NCBI GenBank assembly: GCA_024681195.1
Contig: JAILBH010000055.1
Location: 1-40,001, forward strand
Direction of reading: 5' to 3'
DNA: 40,001 bases
From: Treponema sp.
Lineage (GTDB): Bacteria > Spirochaetota > Spirochaetia > Treponematales > Treponemataceae
In this document: one piece after another, positions 10,268-19,327 of the stretch
Numbering within the stretch: position 1 is the stretch's first letter
How the letters are laid out: the number at the start of each line of letters is the position of its first letter
The notes under the pieces: model-generated
What the model was told of the DNA's origin: nothing
Databases searched by the model: none
What the model saw: only the letters and a program-made list of their open reading frames with translations
Position numbers and translations under genes: made by a program

Positions 10268-11299
10268 ATGAGAGCTGTCAAAGTAACATATTATAAAAAA
10301 GCGTTTTTCCTTCTCTTAGCTGCTATTTTTTTTCTAACCCTTTCTGCCTGTACAAAAAAAGACAAGACAAACCGTAAAAATCAACAGGACAATTCTTTTG
10401 AATCAGACAGACTTATTCTTGGTTTTTCGCAGATTGGTTCCGAAAGTGCCTGGCGCACCCGAAACACTCAGTCAATTTTTGAAGCAGCCGAAGAAAACAA
10501 TGTTCAGATAATTTTTGATGATGCACAGCAAAAGCAGGAAAACCAGTTAAAAGCAATCCGCTCCTTTATTGTTTACCAGGTAGATGTTATTGCTTTTGTA
10601 CCGATTGTCGAAACCGGCTGGGACAATGTTCTTACAGAAGCAAAAGAAGCCGGCATTCCTGTTATTGTTGTTGACCGCCAGATTGATGCCGACGAGAGCC
10701 TTTATGCAGGCTTTCTTGGTGAAAACGGATTTGAAGAAGGCTACAGTGCAGCATTCTTTCTTACACAAAAATGCAAAAACAGAAATTCCCGTATTAATAT
10801 AGTCGAATTTTCGGGTACAGAAAATTCTTCGGTTGCAACAGAACGTGCAAACGGCTTTAGAAGTCTTATTCAAACAGATCCAAAGTTTTATATTGTTCAT
10901 TCCGAAGACGGAGACTTTTTGCGTTCCCGCGGTAAGGAAATGATGGATAGGATTCTTCGCGATAACCGGGGACTTTATCTGAACGGAGAACCAATTGACG
11001 TAATTTATTCACACAATGATTCTATGACGCTCGGACTTTTGGATTCGCTTGAAGAAAATGGAATAAGCTCCCGTAATGTAATTATAATTTCTATAGATGC
11101 TGAGCAAAAATGTATTGACGCACTTGTTGCAGGCAAGCTTAACTGTGTTGTTGAATGTAATCCAAATCTTGGTCCAACACTTATGGAGCTTGTAAAAAAG
11201 ATTCATACGGGCGAAGAGATTCCACGTGTTACCTACATGCACGAATCAATCTTTACCGAAAACGACGATTTTTCTACCTACAGTCCAAGAGGTTATTAA
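10268..11299 (+). CDS. YtfQ-like (galactofuranose-type) sugar-binding lipoprotein, likely sensory partner of the YesMN pair
   Basis: Lipobox LTLSAC; GFSQIGSESAWR, DAQQKQENQLKAIRSF, ETGWDNVLTEAKEAGIPVIVVDRQID: strong resemblance to E. coli YtfQ as recalled. Confidence 0.85.
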   Translation: MRAVKVTYYKKAFFLLLAAIFFLTLSACTKKDKTNRKNQQDNSFESDRLILGFSQIGSESAWRTRNTQSIFEAAEENNVQIIFDDAQQKQENQLKAIRSFIVYQVDVIAFVPIVETGWDNVLTEAKEAGIPVIVVDRQIDADESLYAGFLGENGFEEGYSAAFFLTQKCKNRNSRINIVEFSGTENSSVATERANGFRSLIQTDPKFYIVHSEDGDFLRSRGKEMMDRILRDNRGLYLNGEPIDVIYSHNDSMTLGLLDSLEENGISSRNVIIISIDAEQKCIDALVAGKLNCVVECNPNLGPTLMELVKKIHTGEEIPRVTYMHESIFTENDDFSTYSPRGY

Positions 11300-11317
11300 T
11301 CCACAGTTGCAAAGTTT

Positions 11318-12796
11318 ATGAAAAATCAAAAAAGCACAAGGTCATTAAAAGTTCACAGTCTCAAAAAAACTCTTCAGATTTCTTACATATTTCTTATTGG
11401 GATTATGATTATTCCAACTATTTATTCTGTAATTGTGTTGCAGATTCATACAAAACAGTATGACGATATAATCACCAACGTAAGTAAGGCCAACAGCATT
11501 AACCAGATTGCAAAATCCAACATTCCTAATACGCTTTGGGAAATTGTCTGCGGTAAAAAATCTTTTGAAACCGACCCGCCTTATAATATGGTTTCTGAAA
11601 TTTTTAAGGGAATTTCGGACATGCAGCTTCACACAAAAAGCGCAGAAAACAAACAGAAGTTAGAGGTAGCTTACAGAGCCTGCACCACACTTTCCAGAAA
11701 TATAGAAATGCTCGAAAAACAGATTAAAAGCGGCGGAACGGTTACACAAAACGAAATTTCGCTGGATGAAATTAGAACCATTACCTCGCTGTTTTCGGAT
11801 ATTATGCAGGATTTTATTCTTTCGGAAATTGAATCTGCGAACGAAACAAACGCTTCCATTAAGCATTCTTCTATCATCCTTACAATCCTTCAGATTATAA
11901 TTATTCTGTTTTCACTGGCTGTTTCATTCAACGGTTATGTTACTGTTTCTAAATCTATTACACGGCCGCTTTCGGACATGAAGGAGCTTTCTACACAAAT
12001 TTCGCAGGGAAACTTAGAAGCACGAACAAAGGTTCCTGCTGTTGAAGAACTTGTTCCACTTGCAAGCAACATGAACCAGATGGCCGAGCAGATTGACCTT
12101 CTTATTAAAAAGAATGTTGAGGAGCAGAAGAATATTCAGAAGGCAGAAATGAAGGCACTTCAGGCTCAGATTACTCCACACTTTTTGTACAACACTTTTG
12201 ATACAATCATCTGGCTTGCCGAAGAAGAAAAAACCGAAGAAGTTGTGCGCATTACCAAAGCTTTTTCTGACTTTCTGCGCATTTCTCTTAGCCGCGGACA
12301 TGAATGGATTACAATTGGACAGGAGCTGGATCACATTAAGAATTACCTTACCATTCAACAGATCCGCTACGCCGATATTTTAAATTACGAAATTGAAACA
12401 GACCCTTCGCTGCTGGATTTTAAAATTATAAAACTTGTTCTGCAGCCACTTGTAGAAAACGCAATTTATCACGGAATTAAAAACAAGCGGGGGCGCGGAC
12501 ACATTAAGGTTGCAGCTCAGTACACAGATGCAACTCACAGCTTTATTTCTTTTAGCGTAACTGATGACGGAGCCGGCTTTACACCGGAGCGTCTGGAACA
12601 GGTTAAAAACGAACTTGAACACGCTTCTGATGATACAGAAAAACTTAGTTCTGTTTATGGTGTTTACAATGTTCACCGCAAGCTCAAGCTTTATTACGGA
12701 GACAAAACCGACGGTCTTGTGATACAATCAGAGCATAAGAAAGGAAGTACCATAAGCTTTACTATTCCATGTGTTTTTGAGGAGCAGAATGTATAG
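11318..12796 (+). CDS. YesM/LytS-type sensor histidine kinase (HAMP, His_kinase, HATPase)
   Basis: QAQITPHFLYNTFDTIIWLAE phosphoacceptor motif, LVLQPLVENAIYHGIKNK N-box, DDGAGF G-box; two TM segments; HAMP. Confidence 0.95.
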   Translation: MKNQKSTRSLKVHSLKKTLQISYIFLIGIMIIPTIYSVIVLQIHTKQYDDIITNVSKANSINQIAKSNIPNTLWEIVCGKKSFETDPPYNMVSEIFKGISDMQLHTKSAENKQKLEVAYRACTTLSRNIEMLEKQIKSGGTVTQNEISLDEIRTITSLFSDIMQDFILSEIESANETNASIKHSSIILTILQIIIILFSLAVSFNGYVTVSKSITRPLSDMKELSTQISQGNLEARTKVPAVEELVPLASNMNQMAEQIDLLIKKNVEEQKNIQKAEMKALQAQITPHFLYNTFDTIIWLAEEEKTEEVVRITKAFSDFLRISLSRGHEWITIGQELDHIKNYLTIQQIRYADILNYEIETDPSLLDFKIIKLVLQPLVENAIYHGIKNKRGRGHIKVAAQYTDATHSFISFSVTDDGAGFTPERLEQVKNELEHASDDTEKLSSVYGVYNVHRKLKLYYGDKTDGLVIQSEHKKGSTISFTIPCVFEEQNV

Positions 12797-14378
12797 CGTT
12801 TTTCTTGTAGATGATGAGCCTATTGTTCTCGAAGGAATCCGTTCCAAAATAAACTGGGAAGAAGCCGGTTTTTCTTTTGCCGGAGAAGCAACTGACGGCG
12901 AAATTGCCCTTTCCATGATTCACGAACTCAAACCCGATATCCTCATTACAGATATTAAAATGCCTTTTATGGACGGACTGGAGCTTAGTGCTGCAATTAA
13001 GAAAACCCAGCCGTGGATTAAAATTATAATCCTTTCGGGTCACGATGAATTTGACTATGCAAAAAAAGCAATTTCAATCGGGGTTGAAGACTATCTTTTA
13101 AAGCCGTTTACCTCCGAAGAAGTTATAACAAGCCTTAAAAAAATTGCAGCCCAAATTGACCGCGAACGCACACAGCTCAGCGATATTTCGCGCATGAAAG
13201 AAGAGCTTAAAACTCACGAAAAGCTTGTACAAAAAGAATTCTTAAACAATCTTGTTCATGGTTCTGCAGATATGACAAATCTTATGTCAAAATGCCAGGA
13301 GCTTGGAATAGATTTACTTTCACGCTGCTACAAGCTCATCATAAGCCGTGTAGAAAGCCGCAGTCACAATATGACAAATCAGCAGGAAGCCTGCAGCCGC
13401 CTGAATTCATATTCCGGAACCTGGGAACAAACCTATTCATTCTTTCATCACTCAAACCGCCTTGTCTGCATCTGCAAGGGTTCAAGTCCCGATGAACTTG
13501 ATGAAACTGTTTTCCGACTGGCCGAAACTATAGAACACATTGCAACTCAAAACGAAGACTGCTATGTAATTACAGGAATTGGAAAAACTGTAGATCACCT
13601 GTCTCTTATTCCTTCTTCCTACGAAGATGCAAAAAAAATTACAGAAGCCGACAACTCCAAAAATCCGCAGAACCTTATTATAAGCAGCGACGATATTTCT
13701 CCAGGCACAACCAATGGATACCTGGAGCTCAAAGAAAATGATCCGCTTGTAGACCGCCTTAAATATGCTTCCAAAAATGATGTTTCGGCAATCATAGAAG
13801 AATCAATGGCACTCATATACGACAACCCGGGTCAGTTTAATGTATTTGCTTCTTACCTGCTTGTTGATATGATTTTTGCCGTGTCTAAGCTTGTCGAAAG
13901 CCTTGGTGGAGACATAAAGCAACTTAATCCCGAAATTTTGCAAAGACAATTTGTAGATAATGCAGTTCGCGACGAAAATAACTTTGTAAAAACCCTGGAA
14001 GGAGTTTTAAACTTTGCCCTTGAATATCGCGACTCCAGAATGACAGGAAAATACGGAGACACAATCTTAAAAGCAAAAAAATATATAGAAGAAAATTACG
14101 CAGATCAGAATACTACTCTTACAAGTGTTGCCGAAGCCGTTGCAATGAGTCCAAATCACTTTAGTTCAATTTTCTCTCACGAATGCAAAACAACCTTTAT
14201 TGAATATCTTACAAATGTACGCATAGAAAACGCAAAACGTCTTATGAAAGAAACCGACATGAAAGGCTATGACATTGCCTATGAATGCGGTTTTAGCGAT
14301 CCTCACTACTTCAGCTACATCTTTAAAAAAAATACGGGGCTTTCGCCCCGTGAGTACAAACTCAGTGTAGAAAAATAA
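12789..14378 (+). CDS. YesN-type response regulator, receiver plus AraC-family HTH
   Basis: MYSVFLVDDEPIVLEGI...LITDIKMPFMDGLEL...LLKPF; C-terminal IAYECGFSDPHYFSYIFKKNTGLSPREYK. Confidence 0.95.
   Translation: MYSVFLVDDEPIVLEGIRSKINWEEAGFSFAGEATDGEIALSMIHELKPDILITDIKMPFMDGLELSAAIKKTQPWIKIIILSGHDEFDYAKKAISIGVEDYLLKPFTSEEVITSLKKIAAQIDRERTQLSDISRMKEELKTHEKLVQKEFLNNLVHGSADMTNLMSKCQELGIDLLSRCYKLIISRVESRSHNMTNQQEACSRLNSYSGTWEQTYSFFHHSNRLVCICKGSSPDELDETVFRLAETIEHIATQNEDCYVITGIGKTVDHLSLIPSSYEDAKKITEADNSKNPQNLIISSDDISPGTTNGYLELKENDPLVDRLKYASKNDVSAIIEESMALIYDNPGQFNVFASYLLVDMIFAVSKLVESLGGDIKQLNPEILQRQFVDNAVRDENNFVKTLEGVLNFALEYRDSRMTGKYGDTILKAKKYIEENYADQNTTLTSVAEAVAMSPNHFSSIFSHECKTTFIEYLTNVRIENAKRLMKETDMKGYDIAYECGFSDPHYFSYIFKKNTGLSPREYKLSVEK
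14325..14351 (-). terminator. Rho-independent terminator for the ytf-type operon, embedded in yesN
   Basis: Reverse strand ACGGGGC-GAAA-GCCCCGT-A-TTTTTTTT: perfect 7-bp GC-rich stem, GNRA tetraloop, U8 tract, directly downstream of the permease stop (14380). Confidence 0.85.
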
Positions 14379-14379
14379 A

Positions 14380-15441
14380 TTAACCGGCCATGTTACCAAG
14401 TTTCTTCTTGCGCTGAGCAAGGATTACGCTCTGAAGGAGGATAAAGAAACAGAGCATAAGACCTGTAGTAATACTCTGCCAGTATGGTTCACGCAAGCCC
14501 GATGCTACAACAATATTGTTAATAGTTTTGAGCGACATTACACCAAACAGAGTTCCTACAACACTTCCAACACCACCGCTAAGAAGGGTACCGCCAATAA
14601 TTGAAGAAGCAATAGCCTGCATTTCGGCACCTGTTGCGTTAGAAGCGTTTCCAGCACCAGTATGAAGCAGATAACAAAAGCCTGCAATTCCGGCAAGAAC
14701 GCCACACAGAACATATGCAAAAAATTGAGTTCTTCGAACATTAATACCAAGCATAAGGGCACTTTCCTGGTTACCTCCTACAGCATAGAGGTTGCGTCCA
14801 AAGCGTGTCCATTTGAGCATTGCCCAAAGAATTAATACAACAATAAGCGCAATAACAACGCCTACTTCAATAGAAGACGGAATCCATCTTCCATTACGTG
14901 CATAAGTTCCAAGGAAAGGAATATCTATATAGCAGTCTTTTACTGCCAGAAAGGCCGGGTTTGAAGCTGTACGAGGTACCTTACTTACAATTGTAGTCAT
15001 ACCGCGTGTAAAGAACATACCAGCAAGAGTTACAATAAACGGCTGAATCTTAAGGAAAGCAACAAAATATCCCTGAACAAGTCCCATTGCAAGACCAATT
15101 CCAAGAGAAATCAAAAGCGAACTGAATAATCCGCCGCCCTTGTCTTCCATAAATACAACAGAAGCCATTGTAATTAAAGCTATTGAACCACCAACCGAAA
15201 TATCAATTCCGCCGGTAATCATTACGATTGTAAGACCACATGCAGTAACAATAAGATAAGCATTATTATTGAACAAATCCAAAAACTGCTGAGGATTCAA
15301 AAATCCGCCGCCCCAAATGGCCATTGCAAGCACATACATACAAACAAAAGTACAGATTGTAATTGTAAGCAGCAGGGTTGTATTAGAAAGCGGCTGTCTG
15401 TTTTCTTTTTTTCCAAAAAGGTTAGTAAAGATATTTGCCAT
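14380..15441 (-). CDS. yjfF: Sugar ABC transporter permease, YjfF-like
   Basis: RbsC/YjfF family: LIVTACGLTIVMITGGIDISVGGSIAL, GGNQESALMLGINVRR; operon position after the YtfT-like gene. Confidence 0.8.
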   Translation of the reverse strand: MANIFTNLFGKKENRQPLSNTTLLLTITICTFVCMYVLAMAIWGGGFLNPQQFLDLFNNNAYLIVTACGLTIVMITGGIDISVGGSIALITMASVVFMEDKGGGLFSSLLISLGIGLAMGLVQGYFVAFLKIQPFIVTLAGMFFTRGMTTIVSKVPRTASNPAFLAVKDCYIDIPFLGTYARNGRWIPSSIEVGVVIALIVVLILWAMLKWTRFGRNLYAVGGNQESALMLGINVRRTQFFAYVLCGVLAGIAGFCYLLHTGAGNASNATGAEMQAIASSIIGGTLLSGGVGSVVGTLFGVMSLKTINNIVVASGLREPYWQSITTGLMLCFFILLQSVILAQRKKKLGNMAG

Positions 15442-15443
15442 AA

Positions 15444-16541
15444 TTATTTAGCCTCCTCTACTGCTGGTACAGGAACTGCTTTTTTTGCTGCAGCCTTTTC
15501 CATAATCTTATTCTTAAGAAGACCAATCCATTTCTTAACTACAGGAGAACCGGCAACTACAATAATGATAATTACAATTGCTTTGTAAGCCTTAACTGCT
15601 GTAGAAGAAACCTTCATTGCATAAAGTGTAATGGTCAAAGCCTGAATAATATAGGCACCCAGAATAGAACCGGAAAGCTTAAACTTACCGCCACCCAGGG
15701 AGTTACCACCAATTGCAACAGCAAGAATGGCATCCATTTCTATATCAAGCAGAATTGTTTCGTGATTAATAAGTCCAATACGACATACGTTGATGGAACC
15801 TGCCATTGTAACGCACACACCAAGAATTACGAATACAACAAGCTTCCAGACTACAGGATTAATTCCGTTTAGTTTGGCTGCACGCTCGTTTATACCTACA
15901 GATTGAATATACAAACTCAAGGTTGTCTTTTTGAGCAGCAGGTTTAAGAGCACAATAAAAATCACAACAACAATAATTGGAGTTGGAATTGCAATGTGCG
16001 GAATAAAACCACCAATATAAGTAAGCAACGGACTTTCTACGTTAGGAGTTGCACCACCATTAATCCAGTAAGCAATTGGACGACCAGCTGTATACAGAAT
16101 CAAAGATGCAATCATAGGCTGAATATTAAACTTAGCAATGAGAACCCCATTGAACAGACAGAAAACAATTGCAACCAGACAAGCCAGAATAAGTCCAACA
16201 AGAATTGTTCCAGGATTAATGCTCCATGCACGTAAAACCTTTACAAATACAGAGCCTGCAATGGCGGCTGCAGCACCAATAGAAATATCCTGACCTTTAG
16301 TAGCCGAAGTTACCAGAGTCATTCCTATAGAAAGAATTACCAGCTCCGAAGCACCGTTTAAGATACTTATTAAGTTTCCCGAAAGTACAGTGTTTCCAAA
16401 GTTATTCTTTTTAATAACAATGGAAAAGAAGCTTGGATCACGAATCAGATTGAATATTACAAGAATCAGCAGGGCAACAATTGGAATTGCAAGCTGAGAC
16501 TGAAAAAGTTTTTTTACCCAATTTGTAAATTTATTAGCCAT
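15444..16541 (-). CDS. ytfT: Sugar ABC transporter permease, YtfT-like
   Basis: SELVILSIGMTLVTSATKGQDISIGAAAAIAG, VGINERAAKLNGINP; start MANKFTNWVKK at 16541. Confidence 0.8.
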   Translation of the reverse strand: MANKFTNWVKKLFQSQLAIPIVALLILVIFNLIRDPSFFSIVIKKNNFGNTVLSGNLISILNGASELVILSIGMTLVTSATKGQDISIGAAAAIAGSVFVKVLRAWSINPGTILVGLILACLVAIVFCLFNGVLIAKFNIQPMIASLILYTAGRPIAYWINGGATPNVESPLLTYIGGFIPHIAIPTPIIVVVIFIVLLNLLLKKTTLSLYIQSVGINERAAKLNGINPVVWKLVVFVILGVCVTMAGSINVCRIGLINHETILLDIEMDAILAVAIGGNSLGGGKFKLSGSILGAYIIQALTITLYAMKVSSTAVKAYKAIVIIIIVVAGSPVVKKWIGLLKNKIMEKAAAKKAVPVPAVEEAK

Positions 16542-18051
16542 TTTGAGCCTTACCTCCCGCAATAGTCTGCATAATTACATCTTGACGCAGCATTGCATCC
16601 TTAAGCTCGCCTACAATTTTTCGGTCGCGCATAACGATGAGCCTCTGACAAACAGAAAGCATCTCTTCAATTTCAGAAGAAATAAAGGTAACACTTACGC
16701 CCTCTTCTGCAAGCTTAAGTACCTGCTTCTGAATTTCAATTTTTGTACCAACGTCAATACCACGTGTAGGCTCGTCAAGAATCAGGAATTGAGGATGAGT
16801 CAAAAGCCAGCGTGCCAGAATTACCTTCTGCTGGTTTCCTCCACTCAAAGACTTAATTGGTGTTTCCTTAGAAGCAGTTTTAATATCCAGCAGTTCAATA
16901 TATTCATCTGCAAGCTTTTCAGATTCTGCGCGGCTAAGAGGTTTTGTAAAGCCATTTAATACCTGCAGAGCAAGAATAATATTTTCTCTTACAGAAAGAT
17001 CCTGGATAATTCCGTCTCCCTTGCGGTCTTCCGGAAGATAACCTATTCCATTCTGCATTGCATCCTTTGGTTTGGTAATCTTAACATCGCGGCCATTTAC
17101 CTTAACCTTACCACCAGTTACACGGTCTGCAGCAAAGATTGCGCGTACGCTTTCGCTTCGTCCGGACCCCAAAAGTCCTGTAAAACCGTTTACTTCACCC
17201 TTATTAATAAGGAAGTCAAAAGGCTTAACACCTTCACTTGAACTAAGGCCTTCTGCCTCGTAAACAACAGTTCCGGCCCCTGTGTATGGGCGTTTGCTGT
17301 TTTTAAGATTGGTCATATCTTCCATATCTTTACCAAGCATGGCCGAAATAAGCTTAACTCGTGGCAACTCGCTCACAGTGTATTCACCAACAAGCTCACC
17401 ATTACGCAAAACAGTAATCTTATCACAAACCTCGTAAACCTGTTCAAGGAAGTGGGTAATAAAAATAATGCCTACACCACGACTCTTAAGATCGCGCATA
17501 AGCATAAATAATTCTTCTACTTCATTTTCATCAAGAGAAGAAGTTGGTTCGTCAAGAATTAAAACCTTACAATCCATATCAACAGCACGTGCAATAGCAA
17601 CCATCTGTTGAACAGCAAGAGAGCAGGTTCCAAGTTGCTGACCAGCCTTTGCAGGAATGTTTAATTTTTGCAACAGCACAGCTGCCGATTTTTCCTGGGC
17701 GCGGCGGTTTACAAACTTGTAATTTCCTCGTCCTATATACATATTCTCTGCAACCGTAAGGTTAGGACAGAGAGTTATTTCCTGATATACTGTGGCAATA
17801 CCCAGATTCTGGGCATCCTGTGGAGAACGGATAGAAACAGATTCATCGTAACCGGCAATTTTGATTTCTCCGGCATCTTTTTCATAAACACCGGTCAAAA
17901 CCTTAACCAGAGTTGATTTACCTGCACCGTTTTCTCCCATGAGCGCATGAATTTCACCTTTCCTAAGCGTAAAGTCAACATTCTGCAGTGCCTTTACACC
18001 CGGAAATTCCTTGCAAATTCCGCGCATTGATAAAATTACATTTTCTTCCAT
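16534..18051 (-). CDS. ytfR: Sugar ABC transporter ATP-binding protein (two ABC domains), YtfR-like
   Basis: GENGAGKST, LILDEPTSSLD, GLLGSGRSE, LSGGNQQKVILARWL, LILDEPTRGIDVGTK. Confidence 0.9.
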   Translation of the reverse strand: MEENVILSMRGICKEFPGVKALQNVDFTLRKGEIHALMGENGAGKSTLVKVLTGVYEKDAGEIKIAGYDESVSIRSPQDAQNLGIATVYQEITLCPNLTVAENMYIGRGNYKFVNRRAQEKSAAVLLQKLNIPAKAGQQLGTCSLAVQQMVAIARAVDMDCKVLILDEPTSSLDENEVEELFMLMRDLKSRGVGIIFITHFLEQVYEVCDKITVLRNGELVGEYTVSELPRVKLISAMLGKDMEDMTNLKNSKRPYTGAGTVVYEAEGLSSSEGVKPFDFLINKGEVNGFTGLLGSGRSESVRAIFAADRVTGGKVKVNGRDVKITKPKDAMQNGIGYLPEDRKGDGIIQDLSVRENIILALQVLNGFTKPLSRAESEKLADEYIELLDIKTASKETPIKSLSGGNQQKVILARWLLTHPQFLILDEPTRGIDVGTKIEIQKQVLKLAEEGVSVTFISSEIEEMLSVCQRLIVMRDRKIVGELKDAMLRQDVIMQTIAGGKAQNG

Positions 18052-18103
18052 TTTTCAAACCCTGAAACTGTCGGGTCAAAAGCCCGGGGATCTTCAAAAA
18101 AAA

Positions 18104-18136
18104 CGGCGTAAAATATGGGACACACACTTTACGCCG
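18104..18136 (-). terminator. Intra-operon hairpin/attenuating terminator between the binding-protein and ATPase genes
   Basis: Reverse strand CGGCGTAAA...TTTACGCCG followed by a U-rich tract (TTTTTTTT). Confidence 0.75.
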
Positions 18137-18160
18137 AAAAGTCAAATTAAGGAGTTAGTC

Positions 18161-19123
18161 TTAGTCACCAAGACCGTATGTATCAATGTCAGACTGTGTA
18201 AGCTTCTTAGCATCAAATCCTTTTTCTTCAGAAATGATTTTCTTAGAAGGTACATTACCAGACTTAATCATGTTTTCAATAACAGAAGCCTGGAATGGAG
18301 AACACTGTCCATCATAGTTCCAGTTTCCAGCAAGGAGTTCACGGAGAGCCCACTTGTTACAGTCAAAGCCCATTACAACTACTTTTCCGTTTACACCGTG
18401 TGTAATACCAGCTTCATCCAAAGCTGCAACAGCACCCTTAGCCATACCATCGTTTTCTGCATAGATTACGTTGAAATCATCACCAGAGTTGATTACAGAT
18501 TCAACAATCTTCTTAGCTTCTGCTTCGTCCCATGTAGCTGTCTGCTGAACAACCTTCTTCATTGTTCCCTTAGCAAATTCAGCATCCAAAGCACCTGTAC
18601 GACCAATCTGAGCGTCAGATCCCATAGCACCCTGAATATGGATTACATTGTATTCAGAAAGATTCTGGGCCTTAAGCCAAGAAACAGCTGTTTCACCTTC
18701 TTTAGCCATGTCAGATACAACAGCAGCTTCGTAAAGATCTTCGCTTACGTTGATCATGCGGTCAAAAAGGAATACTTTAATTCCAGCTTTCTGAGCCTTT
18801 TTAAGAACAGAATCCCATCCGTCTGTAGCAGCAGCAGAAAGAAGAATATAATCAACGCCTTCTGTAATGAACTGAGAAGCAGCATTAAGCTGTTCATCAT
18901 TCTTAAGGCTGTAGAAACTCTTAACGTCATAACCCTTAGCAGCAGTAAATACAGTTTCAAAGTCCTTTACGTTTGCAGCGCGATATCCAGACTCTGATGG
19001 TGGATTGTTAACGATACCAATCTTAATAGTACCATCACCTTTTTTAGCAGATTTCTTTGAACAAGAAACGAACAAAGAAGCTACACACATAAGTGCAACA
19101 GCAACAATTACGCTTTTTTTCAT
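18161..19123 (-). CDS. Divergent sugar-binding lipoprotein of the ytf-type ABC operon
   Basis: Lipobox LFVSC; periplasmic-binding-protein fold (IKIGIVNNPPSESGYR..., AGIKVFLFDRMINVSEDLY, VIYAENDGMAKGAVAALDEAG); consensus AGGAGG upstream. Confidence 0.85.
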   Translation of the reverse strand: MKKSVIVAVALMCVASLFVSCSKKSAKKGDGTIKIGIVNNPPSESGYRAANVKDFETVFTAAKGYDVKSFYSLKNDEQLNAASQFITEGVDYILLSAAATDGWDSVLKKAQKAGIKVFLFDRMINVSEDLYEAAVVSDMAKEGETAVSWLKAQNLSEYNVIHIQGAMGSDAQIGRTGALDAEFAKGTMKKVVQQTATWDEAEAKKIVESVINSGDDFNVIYAENDGMAKGAVAALDEAGITHGVNGKVVVMGFDCNKWALRELLAGNWNYDGQCSPFQASVIENMIKSGNVPSKKIISEEKGFDAKKLTQSDIDTYGLGD

Positions 19124-19166
19124 CTAATTTTCCTCCTAATAGATGTTTTTAATTGTTTATGTCTGG

Positions 19167-19195
19167 ATTTTAATACCGGCGAGTCAGTTTTTGAA
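19167..19195 (-). promoter_or_regulatory. Promoter of the ytf-type operon (-35 TTCAAA, 17 bp, -10 TAAAAT)
   Basis: Reverse strand TTCAAA-N17-TAAAAT, then a leader with AGGAGG before ATG 19123. Confidence 0.55.
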
Positions 19196-19232
19196 TGCAA
19201 AAATTTAGGAATTTGTGTGCAAATTTTTAAGA
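19196..19232. promoter_or_regulatory. Candidate YesN operator: two 15-bp direct repeats at 22-bp spacing abutting the -35
   Basis: TGCAAAAATTTAGGA (19196-19210) and TGCAAATTTTTAAGA (19218-19232), 12/15 identical, start-to-start 22 bp. Confidence 0.45.
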
Positions 19233-19276
19233 AGTTTCCCCTATGTTTTGCCATTTTTTTGGACTTTTGCGGAAAA

Positions 19277-19301
19277 TTAGAAATTTTAGTTAGAAATTTT
19301 A
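19277..19301. repeat. Tandem direct repeat TTAGAAATTTTA x2
   Basis: TTAGAAATTTTA at 19277-19288 and 19290-19301 (13-bp period). Confidence 0.8.
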
Positions 19302-19327
19302 TGCGATTTGGTTAACTTTTTTCTGAA

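Noticed and set aside
18011-18997. 328-aa forward ORF
   Set aside because: Antisense to the ABC binding-protein gene and start of ytfR; no family features.
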